Assembly: GCA_945923475.1 (NCBI GenBank)
Contig: CAMELE010000001.1
Span: 35,875-99,874, forward strand
DNA from: an uncultured Mollicutes bacterium
GTDB lineage: Bacteria > Bacillota_I > Bacilli_A > Acholeplasmatales > Anaeroplasmataceae
Length of the DNA: 64,000 nucleotides
Direction of reading: 5' to 3'
Shown here piece by piece: positions 42,402-56,317 of the stretch (its first letter is position 1; each line of letters starts with the position of its first letter). The position numbers and the translations under genes were made by a program. Under the pieces are notes generated by a model. The model saw only the letters and a list, made by a program, of their open reading frames with translations, made no database searches and was not told the DNA's origin.

Positions 42402-45400
42402 TTGGCTGATAACGCACTAAATATTCAAGAAAGTTTATGTCAGGCAATGAGTATTATTGCTAATTCAAGCGTTGATAAAGTTAGATTTGATAGTACCATT
42501 GAATGTACTATTATTGATGCAACTGATAAACTTATTGGTAAGTATAAGGTTAAAAATGAATCTTATGCGGAATTTTATGCTTATTCCCAAATAACCACTT
42601 ATAATAAAGGTGATAAAGTGTATGTATAGATCCCAAAAGGAGATTATAATAACACTAAATTTATTGTCGGTAAAAAGACAGATAAAAATGAAGATAAACC
42701 ATATAATTTTGTTAATCCTTTTAATACTTTTATTGATTTAACTGGTAATTTCTTTATTGCCAAAGATAATAATAAAGAAGTTTGGAGTATCTTAGCTAAT
42801 GGCAATGAAGAGGAAATTGAGATTACTCCAAATGGCGGAATTACTTTTACTGATGAACAATAGGGATTTACGCGGTTGGGGCTGCGTGCCGATTTCCGCG
42901 CCTGGCTTGAAACGCTCGGTGTAGTAAGTGGTAATTATGGATTAAAATTAAATATATATGGTATTAGAGATGATACTGCGGACAATATTAAAAAAATAGA
43001 AAATAGTATTAAAAATAATGGAGAAATCCCTTTAATTGCATCTATTGATTTAGATACTAATGATATGTATGGCAATCCTTATAATTTTGAAGGATATTAT
43101 TCTCAAGAAATTGTTATTGATACTAGCGCAGTAGCTAAAATATATAATATAAAAATATTTTTATATCAAAAAGGTAATTTTAAAGATAGTAATAATAATT
43201 TAATTAGTTATGCTAATGATTTCAATATGTCAATTCCGCCTAATAATATCTTTGTAAAAGATATATACATGGGATTAGGTATTTCCGCTGATGAAATTGA
43301 AAATGAATATGTAAGATTATATTCATTAGATGGAAGTACTTACGTAATTGATGATAAAGGTTAGATTGATTCTAAAATTATTAGATTAAAATGGGTTCAT
43401 TTTGATGAAGATGGTAATAGAACTCAAATAACCGAGCATAAAAAAGATGATACTTTTGAAGTTCGTTGGTATAGGTATGAATTCGGAGCACCGTCCGCAG
43501 ATGAATATTCTGGTGTCTATTGGACTGCGATTGAAGATAATAAAAATAATTTTTATTATTAGCTAAAACCGCGCTCTAATAAAAATCAAGAATAGGTTAA
43601 AGTAATTATTTTATATAATGGAAAAGTTTATAGAAGTAATATAATTACTTTTAATAATGAAAAACAAGTTCCTAATGATGCGACTATTGATAGTTTAAAT
43701 GCTTTGTCTATTCACTGTGAAGATTAGACTAATGGTAATTATTTAATTTATAATTAGGCTAATTATTTGATGAATAGATCAGATGGAAAGATTAGTCGTA
43801 AATTAACTTTACATTTTGATTCTAAGACTTATGCTATTAATAATGGTATAATTGGTAAAAATTAGAATGGAGAAAGTAAATTAGTTGAAGCTTAGAGAGT
43901 AATTTGGCAAATTCCTATTAAAAATACTATGCTTAATTTTGGCATTAAAGATGATGGAACTGATGCTACTTATAAAGAAATTATTATTGATTTAACTAAT
44001 GAAAACGTCAATGTTTCTCCTGGAGAATTTTTTTTAAATTATACTATTAATACTTTTTATAGTAGTAATAAATCTAATAATACCGTAATTGCTAAAGTAG
44101 AAAAAGATGGTATTGTTTATACCGCCATTAAAGATTTCACTTTTGGATAGGCAGGAACTAATGGTACTGACTGTACTTTAGTAATTGATATGATAGCTCA
44201 CGAGAATTTAAATAATAAAGTATTTACTGCTATAAAAAGTGGTGTAAGAGATAATTATACTTTTAGAGCTTAGCTATACGATAATGAAGGCAAGGAAATT
44301 ACCGATTTTAAAAATTGTAGCTGGATTTGGAGCTTTATGTCTGGATCAACGGTTAATAATGTTGATTTATAGAATACTAATAATTAGAATTGCGTGTTAA
44401 GAGTTAATACCACAAATTCTATAATGAATAATTTAATTATTTTATAGGTAAAGTTATCTGGGTGGGGAGATTATGATTTAACTGCTTATTATCCAGTTCC
44501 TGTTACAACTTTAGATAATGCTTATATAAATGGTCCAACAGAAGTAATCTATTTAAGTAATGGTGAACCTACATTTTCTAAAGAGCCTTATAAATTATTT
44601 ATAAATGGTGAAGTAGATGAAACTGCGACTTGGAGCGTTTATCCCGCTGGATCTTCCGATAAGTTTATTGGGTAGATTAAATATAATGATAAGAAAAAAG
44701 AATATAGATTAAGTCCTATGAACTTTTATGTTGATGGGGTAAGCACTTATGGAGTTCAAGGAAAATAGGGAAGCAAGATAGTTTGGAGTCAACCTATTTT
44801 AGTCATTTAGAATAAATATCCATCAGCAATGGTAAATAAGTGGGACGGATAGTTAAATATAGATAATGATAATAATTTTATTGGTGTTGCTCAGATCGCC
44901 GCTGGTAAAAAAGAAAATAATAATACATTTACTGGTGTCTTAATGGGATCTTTTGGTGATAATAAATCAGATAGTAGTCTTAGTAAAAATACTGGTGTTT
45001 ATGGATATTACCAAGGTAAATAGGTTTATGCTTTAAAAGATGATGGTACTGCGACATTTGGTAAATCTGGAAATGGTTAGATTGAAATTAAAGGCGATTC
45101 TGGGAAAATAAAATCCGCTGGTTATGATAATGGTAATGGCCTTTTAATTGATTTAAAAGAAAGTCAAATAGATGGATAGAGTGGCGGAATTAGTGCTTTT
45201 TTCTTAAACAAATCTAGTCCGTATTTAACAATTAAAGATCCGATTGAAAATAAAATTTTGATGAATGTTGGAAGTGATAGTTATTACTTACAATCAAAAA
45301 ATTATACTTCTTCAACGGGGACTTACTTTAATTTAGCGACAGGAAATATTATAACAAATAGCATTACTGTGAATAGTGGAACATTTAAAGATGACATTAT

Positions 45401-45851
45401 TATTAATTATACCGGTAGTACTGGTAGTGGATGGACCTATGGCAGCCAAAGTTTAAATTATATTTTAAATAGAATTGGGACAGCAGCTTCTGAAGCTAGC
45501 CGATTAGCTGAAGAATCTATTACATGGACGGCAGATATAGATAAGGCTCAAAAGAATGCAGAACATGCTATAAATGGTATTTCAAATACTCTTGATATGT
45601 TAAATTAGTTTTTTGAAATTGGAGCTTCCATAGACAAAAGCACTGGATATGTTTCATACGGATCTCGTCCTTCATTTGTAAGTCCTAATGGAGGTTCAGT
45701 TTCAGTTGGTTATGGCGTAGAGCTTTTAGGAAATGACATTAATATAGGATATTCGTATGGTGGTAGCACTGTAAATTTTCATGGTAGTACTATATATATA
45801 ACTGGAACTGTAACTTTAGAAGATTATATTAGACAAATTGCAAATAGTTAA
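42402..45851 (+). CDS. large tail-tip/fibre protein (TAG = Gln)
   Basis: 1149 aa, TTG start after AAAGGAGGG, many TAGs, stop TAA. Beta-rich repeated modules, a collagen-like GQAGTNGTD spot at about 585, and a C-terminal fibre section (TATFGKSGNGQIEIKGDSGKI..LLIDLKESQIDG) ahead of a short helical region (EHAINGISNTLDMLN). Probably a tail-tip or upper fibre component. No exact family is recognised. Confidence 0.65.
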
Positions 45852-45874
45852 ATTAAAAAAGGAGAAAAAGGAAA

Positions 45875-46051
45875 ATGAAAGAACAAGATACTAATTTTTT
45901 AAAGGTTTTATATAATACTCTTTCTTTAGTATCAACTAAAGGAGAAGATACTATTCTTATGGGAGAGTGCTTAAAACAATTAAGAGATTTTATAAATAGA
46001 TTAGTGGATCTTCAAGAGGAGAAGAATAACGAAAATAATTAGGAGGGATAA
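45875..46051 (+). CDS. 58-aa hypothetical tail-region protein
   Basis: ATG after AAAAGGAAA; helical (NFLKVLYNTLSLVSTKGEDTILMGECLKQLRDFI). Its TAG at 46040 overlaps the next gene's AGGAGGG, and TAA follows three codons later, 1 nt before the next ATG. Under either code the protein is nearly the same length. Confidence 0.65.
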
Positions 46052-46052
46052 A

Positions 46053-48932
46053 ATGGTTAATAAATTATATCCACCTATTATATCTGGAACTTTACCAGCA
46101 TTTGTTGGATAGGAAATTACCATTCCATTTCAAATGAATCGTGCAGTTAGTATGGCAGAAGTTTCAGGATTATGTTATATAATTAAAACAGTATCAAGTA
46201 ATGTAGTAATTGCTTAGGGAACAACTGCGGATTTTACTCCAAGCAAAGTCCGCGGTTGTTTGGAACAAGGGTCTATTACTTTCAATATAAATCTTAAATC
46301 AATTACTAATAACGGAAAACCTATCCAATATAAATTAAATCCAGGATAGTCTTACAAAATTCAGTTAGCATATATTAATACTAATGGGGTAGTTGGATAT
46401 TATTCTACGGTTGGTATTGCTAAATGTACGACTAAGCCCGCAGTTTATATAAAAGGTTTTGAAGATAATTTAGTAGGAATAAATAAAACAAATTTTATTG
46501 GAGTATATAGTCAAAAAGAAAAAAATGATGATATTACTGAAAAAGTTTATTCATATAGATTTAAAGTATATGATGAAAATGGTAATATTTTTGCTGATAG
46601 CGGAGAACAATTACATAATTCAATTAATGATACAGAATTAAATGAAAGTTATGATAGTTTTGAATTAAATAAAGAATTACAAAAGAATAAAAATTATTTT
46701 ATTCAATATTCTATAACCACTATTAATAACTATGAAGCAGAAAGTATTCGTTATCAAATTATTAATAGAGAAACTATTAATCCAGAATTACAAGCAACTC
46801 TTTCTGCGATTATGGATGAAAATAATGGATATGTAAAAATTAATTTAAATGGAATCCGTGATAAAAAGACAGGATTAGAAATTCCCGCGACAGGAGCTTT
46901 TGCTTTATTAAGAGCCAGTAGCGAAGATGATTTTAATACTTGGAATACAATATTAAAGTTTAAATTAGTTGGTGAAACTCCTTCAAGAGAATTATATAAA
47001 GATTTTACTGTTGAGCATGGATTTAGTTATCAGTATGCGGTTTAGCAATATAGCGATGAAACCGCAGTCCGCAGTAATAAAATTTTCTCTAATACGATAT
47101 ATAGTATTTTTGAAGATAGTTTTTTATACAGTAATGGGCAGTTATTAAAAATAAGATTTAATCCAAAAGTAAGTAGTTTTAAAATCAATACTCTTGAAAG
47201 TAAAACTGATACTATTGGAAGTCAATATCCTTATATTTTTAGAAATGGAAATACTTATTATCACGAATTTCCTATAAGTGGTTTAATTTCTTACCTTATG
47301 GATGAAGATCATTTATTTATGGATAAATTGGGTGATGATGAAATTAAAGATTTTACATCAACTGATTTGACTGATTATAATATTAATATAGAGCGTCAAT
47401 TTAAAACTAAGGCTTTAGAGTTTTTAACTGATGGAGAACCTAAATTATTTAAATCTCCAACAGAAGGAAATTTCATTGTACGTTTGTTAAATGTAAGTTT
47501 AAGTCCAGAAGATAAATTAGGTCGTATGCTTCACACATTTAGCGGAACCGCATATGAGATTGATAAAGTTAGTTTTGATAATCTTACTACTTATGGATTT
47601 ATTGACGCGAACCCGCCTGAAAGTGAAATTCTTAAATGGGATAGCGTATCTTTTAATGGATGGTATAAAATTAATGGGTATATTGATGATGTAAATACTT
47701 ATATTGATAATTTAAAAAATGAAAATTTAACTTAGGTAGAAATTAAGAAATTACAAGCAAATAAACAAACTTGCTTAGACAATTTATTACAAACATTAAG
47801 TTTTTATCCTATGTTTGAATTATTATATAATGGAGACCATTATAGTTTATAGACTAAAGATATTTTGGCTAATTCTCCTGCGATAACTATTCGATTTGAA
47901 GGTTTTGCTCCTGGAGATAAATTTAATGTTGATGGAGAAGAAATTGTTATTGGTATTACAGGAGCTTATTTAATAGATCATGTAGCTCCTATTCATAGTG
48001 TAAAAATAATTGAATTATCCGACGTAGGATTACAGCAAGGAACTATTGTATATTCTTATTACGGTAAACAAGCAAGTAAATTTGATACCATTAGTGATAT
48101 TCAAGTTGCTGATTTGCCTTTAGAACAATATTATGGTACTGAAGGTAATATTTTAAATCTTTATAATGATAATTTCAAATATAAAATCACAAAAATTTAT
48201 TTCTTGCGTTTTACGAAACGCGAAGTATAGAAATTATATACCAATAATAGAATTAATTTTTATATAGCTCCTGATAGGGCATTGGAAGATAATAATTATA
48301 CCATGGAGATTAAGCGCGAAGATTTTGATCCAACTTTAATTTATCATGTGTATGTAGTTAAAGAAAATGAAGAAAGAGATTATTATATTGATGGTTATAC
48401 TAAAAAGGAAATTTATGATTCAGGTATTTTAATAGATGAGAAAAACTGGGCATGTAATATTAGAATAAATGAAGATAATAAATAGATTATTGGTATAGAC
48501 CATAAAAATGAATATCAAATAAAAGATTTGACTGATATTACTTCTATTGAAATTGATCCTGGTGTTTTATGTGAATTGTCAGTACAACGTCAAGAAATAG
48601 TTTATTCTTTTGAAAATGATAATCAAACTACTTATAGAATTTTTAATGGTTAGACTTATACTACAACAACTATTTATCAATTAAAGCAAAATTGGTTAAG
48701 AGCTAAAAAAGCTTTAAAAGATTTTAAAGAATTAGAACAAGATAAAAGCAATCCTGATTTTTCTAATGATGATCCATTTTATAATGTAAATCAAAGTAAT
48801 ATTCAGGATTGTATAAAAAAATACAATAGAAGAGTAGCAGAATTACAAAAAACCATAGATGAAACTTATACTTTATTTATTGATACTTTAAGAAAGGCGG
48901 TAGAGGATTATGAAGACTCAAAGACAATATGA
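46053..48932 (+). CDS. baseplate/distal tail-like protein (TAG = Gln, TGA stop)
   Basis: 959 aa, ATG after AGGAGGG, many TAGs, TGA stop overlapping the next gene by 23 nt. Fibronectin-like beta repeats fill the first 400 residues (YRFKVYDENGNIFADSG..YFIQYSITTINNYEAES). The stretch EPKLFKSPTEGNFIVRLLNVSLSPEDKLGRMLHTFSGTAYEI is typical of the distal tail (Dit-like) family in Clostridia phages. The C terminus is helical. Likely the hub that carries the fibres. Confidence 0.65.
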
Positions 48933-51216
48933 TACCGACTTTCTTAAAAAGTTAGATGAATTTAAACATAAAGTAGTTTATGCTCGTATTGAGCTACTAA
49001 CATTTGATGAATTACCAATAGAAAGTATAGAGGGTAAGATAACCGGCGGGTCAATTAATATTGATGGAACATCTGCGGTCCGCCGGTCTTGTTCTCTTAC
49101 TATGGTCACGAATGAGAAATTATATAAACAATATTCTTGGGGTTTAAATTCTAAATTTAGTTTGGCTATTGGATTAGAAAATAAAATTGATAATAAATAT
49201 CCAGATATTATTTGGTTTAATCAAGGCATTTATTTAATTACGTCTTTTAATACTTCTCAAAGTGCTAGCTCATATAATATTTCTATTCAAGGTAAAGACA
49301 AGATGTGTCTATTAAACGGAGACTTAGGAGGAGATTTACCTGCTTCTGTAGATTTTGGAAAAGAAGAAGTAATTACTTATAGCTATAATAAACAAAATAA
49401 TATAACTAAAGATAATTATATAAAAGGTAAATATTGTTATATTGTTAATAGTGAAGAAGAAGCTAAAAAACATAATATTTATTATATTTCTACTTAGAAT
49501 GAACGAACTACTTATTATGTTTTAGATGAAGAAGAGTTTAGCAATAAAGAGTATTATTTAAGGGAGAGTCATTCGAATTTAATTTCAATTCCTATTTAGA
49601 CTATTATTAAAAAACTTCTTACAGTTTATGGCAAAGAAAAAGAAAGCAATATAATTATTAATGATTTAGACCAATACGGTTATGAGTTATTAGCTAATAA
49701 ATGTGATGAAACTATGTATTTCTTTAAAGATGCGCAAACGAATAGAATAGTTAATGCTTCGATAGGGACAATGCCTACTTTATTAGATATAAACAATAAT
49801 GAAATAACTGATATGAGTAGTATTAAATTCGATAATTTAGATAGTAATAAATTATTAGATGACGTTTCTGAACCGACTAAAGTAAGGCTGGTAAATAATG
49901 GAACTATTTACACTATTATAAGTCGAGTAACTAATGAAACAGTTGGTTATCGTATTTGTGATTTAGTCTATGCAGGAGAACTTATTACAAGTGTTGGTGA
50001 AAATATAACTAGCGTATTAGACAAAATTAAAAATATGTTAAGTTGTTTCGAGTATTACTATGATATAGATGGTAGATTCATTTTTTAGCGAAAGAAATTT
50101 TATGAATACCAATCTTGGAATAATATAGTAAAGAATTCTAATGGAGATAATTATATTGAGCCTGCGGTTTATTCTTCTTCTTCAATTTATTCTTTTAGAG
50201 ATGGATAGACGGTTATTTCTTTTAATAATACTCCATAGATTGCTAATCTAAGAAATGATTTTTCTATTTGGGGATAGAGAGAAAGCGCCAGCGGGGCGGA
50301 AATTCCTATTCATTTAAGATATGCAATAGATCAAAAACCTATTCAATATACTACAATTATTGTGAATGATAATGATATAAATAGGTATAAATCTACAATG
50401 TATAATAATGATATTTTTGATACTATGAATCCACAATTAGAGCAAAAAACTTATAAAAACAAATGGTATCAAAGTGAAAATGAGCCGGGAGTTATTTATT
50501 GCGATTGGCGTGAAGTTTTATATCGTATGGCTGTAGATTATTATCAATATAATTATGCAGATGACTTTACTAGTAAAGTGGCCGCCGCGAATCCTGATTT
50601 TTATCCTTCTGGAATAACTGGTTATGAAACTTATTATGTAGATTTATTTTCTTTTTGGAGAGATATCTATGATTATGATAAATTAGATTTTAAAGAAGAA
50701 GTAAAGAATAATCCTGAGAATTTAAATTTTTGGTTTGATTTTATTGGGGAAGAAAACGCGGATATTGCTAAATACTCAGTTCAATTAATCGGAGATAGAA
50801 CAAAAGCAATTAATGATACTAATATAAAAGTTATATGTTATAGAGATACACCTGATGTATTATTTATGACATAGACAGATTATGATTCTATTATTTAGAA
50901 TAATTATCCAACAGAAAGTGGGTATATTTGGATTAATATTCCTTCTGGATATGATAATTATTTTAAAATTAGTCCTAAAGGTAAGAGCGCAGTTGATGAA
51001 ATTGAAGATTTGCTTTATACAACAGCCTATTGTACGGAAAGTGTTTCAATTTCTACTATTCCAGTTTATTATTTAGAACCTAATAATAGAATTTATATTG
51101 AAGATAAAAGAAGTGGCGTTGAAGGAGAATATTTAGTTAATAAAATAACTATCCCATTAACTTATAATGGTTTAATGTCTATTAGTGCCACCAAAGCAAT
51201 ATCAAGAGTATATTAA
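48910..51216 (+). CDS. baseplate/tail-associated protein (DUF5048-like; TAG = Gln)
   Basis: 768 aa, ATG after AAAGGCGG, many TAGs, stop TAA. Early section (LDEFKHKVVYARIELLTFDELPIESIEGKITGGSINIDGTSAVRRSCSLTMV) and later NQGIYLITSFNTSQSASSYNISIQGKDKMCLLNGDLGG match the baseplate/Tal-like proteins of Clostridia phages. The SRVYYI-type end follows two beta domains. It follows the distal tail gene, as expected for the tail-associated hub protein. Confidence 0.7.
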
Positions 51217-51229
51217 GGAGGATCACTAA

Positions 51230-51574
51230 ATGGCAAGAAAGATAAGACAAATTCGTTATTATGGTGAAGGTCTTAATTCTAAGAACTATCCAAGTGATAT
51301 CAGTATGAGTAAACTAATTACAGGAACTGCATTTAAAAATAATAATCAAAATGTGTTGATTACTCAGTTGGGTATTTAGACTTTGCCAGGAACAAAATTT
51401 TATTTGAATGATAGTACTAATGCTATTATTGTTGGGAATACTGGTATTTATGAGTTAGATTTAGAAGGTATTTCTACTATTAATTTAATTAAATTTGATA
51501 GAAGTTCTATGAATTTGATTAATCAAAATAAAGAAGCATATCTTATTATAGATTATTTATTTGAGGAGGGTTGA
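51230..51574 (+). CDS. small tail fibre accessory protein (TAG = Gln, TGA stop)
   Basis: 114 aa, ATG after TAAGGAGG, one TAG, TGA stop 2 nt before the next ATG (TGATAATG). N-terminal basic part (ARKIRQIRYYGEGLN), beta-rich rest. Such small proteins often link fibres to the tail tip. Confidence 0.65.
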
Positions 51575-51576
51575 TA

Positions 51577-53850
51577 ATGGGTTTTTATGGTAATATAAGT
51601 AATACTTCAAAAACGACCTTCACTTTTGATAGAATTTATAATAATAGACTTCAAATGGATAACAATTGCGCGAGCGATGGAGTATTTTTAGGTCGCTATG
51701 TTTTAGTTGAGTATGGCCTTCCGGCTTCTTAGTATATAATAGGCTACCTTGACAATAATGAGAATATGTATGATGATCCTGTTGATAGAAGTGATTCTCA
51801 CATTATTTTATGTGAAAAAGGTAAAATGGTAAAGGTTAATAGAAATAGATATTGGTATTTATATACCGGAGATACCAAATCTGATGGGTCTCCATATTGG
51901 AGATATCTTACTAGAATCACTAATGACAGAGTTGATGATGAATAGTATAATAAAAATTATCAAATAGATTATCCAGTTTATGGACGAGGATATGATTCTA
52001 CAGTTTGGATAAAACAATATGTTAATAACCAAGAAACTTATATTTAGATTGCTGAATTAAATACTGTTGTTCCGAATTTTTCAATTTATCCATTGCTTCC
52101 TCAAGATCCATATGTTGCGGTTGATAGTACTAATATTGTATATCAACCAGGTAGGTATTATTATTACGATGAAGCTGACAGTCATTATAAATTAGATAAT
52201 AATGATACTAAAACTGAAGGGCGCGTTTATTATTTAGAAAGCGAACTTGGACCAGCAATAACTGCTGATCAAAGTAGTACAAATTTACTTTATAAATTAA
52301 GAGTTCCTACTAATTTCCAACTTGATTTAGATAATAATAATATCTATTATAATAAAGAAGGATTTAATAAGATAAAACATTCTTATGATGATACTACAGA
52401 AAATAGTATTAATTATAAATTAAGTTAGTCAGGATATAAATTTTATTATAATGTAGAATAGGATAATGTTGTTGGTGAACCGATTGAAGATGGCTATGAT
52501 CGTAAATCACTTGTAGTAAAACTTCCTGCTCTTGGTAATGCGGTATGTGAAACTTATGATTTACTTTATGGTCAAAATCGTAATGATTCTGTCACTAATT
52601 TTGATAAAACTAATGTTAAGGGAGCTTTAAATACTCTTAATAAAAAAATGAATTTAGAAAAATTAGAGACTAATAAACTTATTTACTTTTCTACTGAAAC
52701 TGACAATGATATTAATGATAATTATATGAAATCTGCAACTATTTAGGGAGATAATCTAATTTCAGTAGATGCAGGTATTGAAAAAAATGATGGAGCTATT
52801 ATAATTACCCATAATAATTTAGATGTAAATAAAGCATCAAAAAGTTATGGTAAAGATGTTGATTTTAATACTTTTGGTTCTTCCATTACTTTACCTAAAT
52901 TATTTACTGATAGAGCTGGGCATGTTGTAAAAGAAGAAACATTCTCAATTAGTATCCCAAAAGGCTCTTATGAAAATACTAAAGAAGGTAATGTTCTTAC
53001 TTCTTTAAGTTTTATTGATACTACTGGAGCTTTGAGTAGTGAAAAATCTTATTTAGGTACTTTAACATTAGGAACTGGATATATCACTAACGATAAATTA
53101 AATACTATCACCAAAGATACAACTATTAATGATAGTATTACTAAATTGATTGATAATAGCGATAGTAAATATAATACTTTATTAGGTCAAACTAATAATA
53201 GTTTTGGTAAAGATACTGTTCCAACTCTTTATGGTTTAAGACAAGGAATTAATAGTGATAGAACTAGTATTAGTAATTTAAGTAGTAAAATTGATATTTT
53301 AAATGGAGATGTATCTACTACTAATTCTGTTGCTTATAGTATTAAATAGGCTATTGATAAATTAGATAAAGCTGATAACAAGGTAGATAAACAATTTGTT
53401 ACGGCGGTAGAAGAAAAAGATGGTTTAATAACTGTTTCAAGAAGTGCTTTACAAGAAAGTGATTTGCCTATTACTTTTGATGGAACTTATAGTAATAGTA
53501 ATAAAGTTGCTACTATGAGTAGTTTAAATACTTTAAAAGCAAATCTTTTAGGCGGTTATACTGGCACATTAGCTGATGTAAATACTTTAGCAAATAGTAA
53601 ATTAAATGAAAGCGCAGTGCGCAGTCTTACATATAATGCGACTTCTGGAAATAATGGAGCTAAAACAATAGCAGAAATGTTTGATTTAATTGTAGAATTA
53701 TAGAATAAAAATACGTAGTTAAATACAACCATCAAAGCATTATAGGATAAAGACATTGAATTAAATAATTTAATTGTTGGATTAAGAACTGATGTTGATG
53801 CTTTAAAAAATAGCTCAAATAATACTGATACTCCATCTGAGACAACTTAA
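51577..53850 (+). CDS. tail fibre protein (TAG = Gln)
   Basis: 757 aa, ATG after GAGGAGGG, many TAGs, stop TAA. The N-terminal domain (MGFYGNISNTSKTTFTFDRIYNNRLQMD) is a common start of Clostridia-phage fibres. Beta-rich middle with a repeated VYYLE/RYYYYDE theme, and a helical coiled end (LNTTIKALQDKDIELNNLIVGLRTDVDALKN). Confidence 0.7.
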
Positions 53851-53860
53851 TTTAAATAAA

Positions 53861-53890
53861 GGGTTTGGTTTTAATAGGCCAAACCCTTTT
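53861..53890 (+). terminator. intrinsic terminator
   Basis: GGGTTTGG / CCAAACCC stem followed by T4. Confidence 0.85.
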
Positions 53891-53938
53891 AGTATTGATT
53901 AAAAAGATTTTATAAATAATAGGAAGGAGTCGATTATC

Positions 53939-54520
53939 TTGCCTAATACATTAAATAAATATGTAAAATTTGTCAGAGGTTCTAAAACTGCTTTTGAAAA
54001 TTTAGGAACAAGAAAAGACAATGATACTTTATATTTTATTTATGGGGAAAATGATTCTTCTGGAGAACTTTATTTAGGTAGTCGTCTAATTCGTGGTGGA
54101 ATTAGTTCCGCAGGTAAGTTAAGCGATTTAAGCGATATTGTCCTCAATGAAGTTAAGACAAATCAAGTTTTAACTTATAATGAAGAACAAAAAAAATGGG
54201 TTAATTAGAGCTTAGAAAATAATGAAACTTTAATTAATTCTATTGTTGAAAAATTATCTACAGAAGAAAATTTAGCTAAATTAGCTCCTGTTTTTAAGGG
54301 CATAGTTCCAGGCTTAGTTCCAGTTTCTTTGCATGAAACTAAAGGAAAACATATTCTCACTGATGCTGGTACATGGATTGATATGCCAGTAGGAACATTA
54401 ACTTAGGGAGATATTGAAACAATTAATATGGCTAATAAATATTTAGTAGATAAGGGTCCTGATAATTTGGTAACTCGTGTTGAAGCGGTTGAACAAACTG
54501 TTTCTTGGGCTGATATTTAA
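53939..54520 (+). CDS. fibre-family protein (TAG = Gln)
   Basis: 193 aa, TTG start after GGAAGGAG, two TAGs, stop TAA. Its start (KYVKFVRGSKTAFENLGTRKDNDTLYFIYG) aligns with the start of the next gene (NVKFLKGSQAEFERVAGRYKPGAFYLVIN), so the two share an N-terminal attachment module. C-terminal helical part ends WADI. Confidence 0.65.
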
Positions 54521-54534
54521 AGGAGTGAAAAAAA

Positions 54535-56199
54535 TTGAACGTTAAGTTTTTAAAAGGCTCTCAAGCCGAATTTGAAAGGGTGGCAGGTAGATATAAACCT
54601 GGTGCGTTTTATTTAGTAATTAATGATAATAAGTCCGCCGAAGACTATAAAAAACCAAGTCGTCTTTATTATGGTGTAGATGAAAATAATTGTGTTCCTG
54701 TAAATCAAGGTATTAATGTAGTTAATACTACCGCAGATTTACCTCAACAAAGCTTTAACCAAAATACTGCTGGCGAATTTTATTATGTAAAAGATAAAAA
54801 TATTTTATGTATTAATAATGGTAAAGGTTGGGTTCAAACTAATACTGATACTGTTTTAGATACTAGTAAAGAAAATAGCAATGTATCAGTAAATGGTAAT
54901 CCTGAAAAACCTAATGGAGTTTCTATAACTAATACTATTGCTGATAGTAGTGGTAATATTATTACTGAGACTTATGATATTATGGGTAGCGATTATATCC
55001 AAATTGAAGCAGTTCCTGCTATTGGTGATAAAGGTGTAGACACTGTTAAACTGAGTTTAAAAGGAATTAATTATCAATTAAATTCTTCTTTAAACAAAAA
55101 AACTTTAAATGTTAATTTAAATAATGGTGATACTGGTGCAGGTAATTTTAATATTACCGCAGGTAGTAATGTTAATATTGCTGAAACTTCTACGGGAAAT
55201 TATACTTTAAGTGTAAACAAAGCTGTTGATGGTATTGATATAGTTAATCGTGTTGGTGGCACTGGTTTTACTGCTTCTATTAGTGGTCCTGGTGTTGAAG
55301 GAGCTAGTAATGGTACAACCTTATCTGCTGATATCGATCCAGAAGTTGCTTTAGAAGGTAAGGCTGGTAGCTACAAATTTAAAAATGGTGTTTTAACTCT
55401 TCCTGTTTATAGCAAGCAAGATATTGATAATTAGCTTAGAACTATTAATGCTATGGTATTCCGTGGTGGATTCCACGTTAGAGATGGAGCTATTATCTAT
55501 GATAATTCTGATATTGCTGAAATTACTGAAGGTAATACCTTTATTTATACTGGAGCTGAAGATACTCTTTGGAATGGTCATTATTTACGTCCAGGTGATT
55601 TAATTATTGCTTCTGGGGAAGAGGTTAATGGAGTTATTACTGGTACTATTAATTGGACTTATGTCCCTTCTGCTAATGATCCTGTTACTGAAATTGAAGG
55701 AGCTAAGGATAATAGTACTACTGGTTTTATTATTAAACTTGGGCCTACTAAAGAACTTTTAGATTATGCTCTTAAGGGTGAAAGTGGTATTCTTTTAGAA
55801 ACAGAAGTTTTAACAGACTCAAAAGGTCAACCTACTAATTCTAAAGTCGTTACTATTAAACATAGTAATACTTTAACTGTAGATGCTCCAGTTTCTCAAG
55901 ATTATGCTGACGAACAAACTATTACTATTAATGAGCCAACTGAAATTGATGCTCAAGGACATGTAGTAAGATCTACTCAGAAGACTTTTACAGTAAAAAA
56001 TACTCATCAAAAGATTGCTAATGCAGATTATACAGTAAATGGTACTGATACTTTAATTCCTAATCTTAAAGTTGCCGGTGCTGTTCTTGAAGGTAAACCG
56101 CTTGTTTTCGCCAGTAATAGCTTAAAGGTTAATGTTTCCGCGGCGACTAAAACTGATGATGCTAAAGTTAATTTTGAGTTAGAGTGGGGAACATTCTAA
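54535..56199 (+). CDS. tail fibre-like protein (TAG = Gln)
   Basis: 554 aa, TTG start after AAGGAG, one TAG at about 55432, stop TAA. N-terminal module shared with the preceding gene, then beta-rich repeats (TLNVNLNNGDTGAGNFNITAGSNVNIAETSTGNYTLSVN). Few TAGs and moderately optimised codons suggest higher expression than the neighbouring fibre genes. Confidence 0.7.
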
Positions 56200-56258
56200 G
56201 GGCAATACTATTTAATAATAATTATAATTTTTTCTATTTTATATAGAAGAATGTTTTT

Positions 56259-56298
56259 ATGGGGAAAGATGAAATATTCTTTCCCCATATTTTTTTTA
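56259..56298 (+). terminator. intrinsic terminator
   Basis: ATGGGGAAAGA / TCTTTCCCCAT stem followed by T8. Confidence 0.9.
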
Positions 56299-56317
56299 GG
56301 ATAGAAAGGAGTAAATT

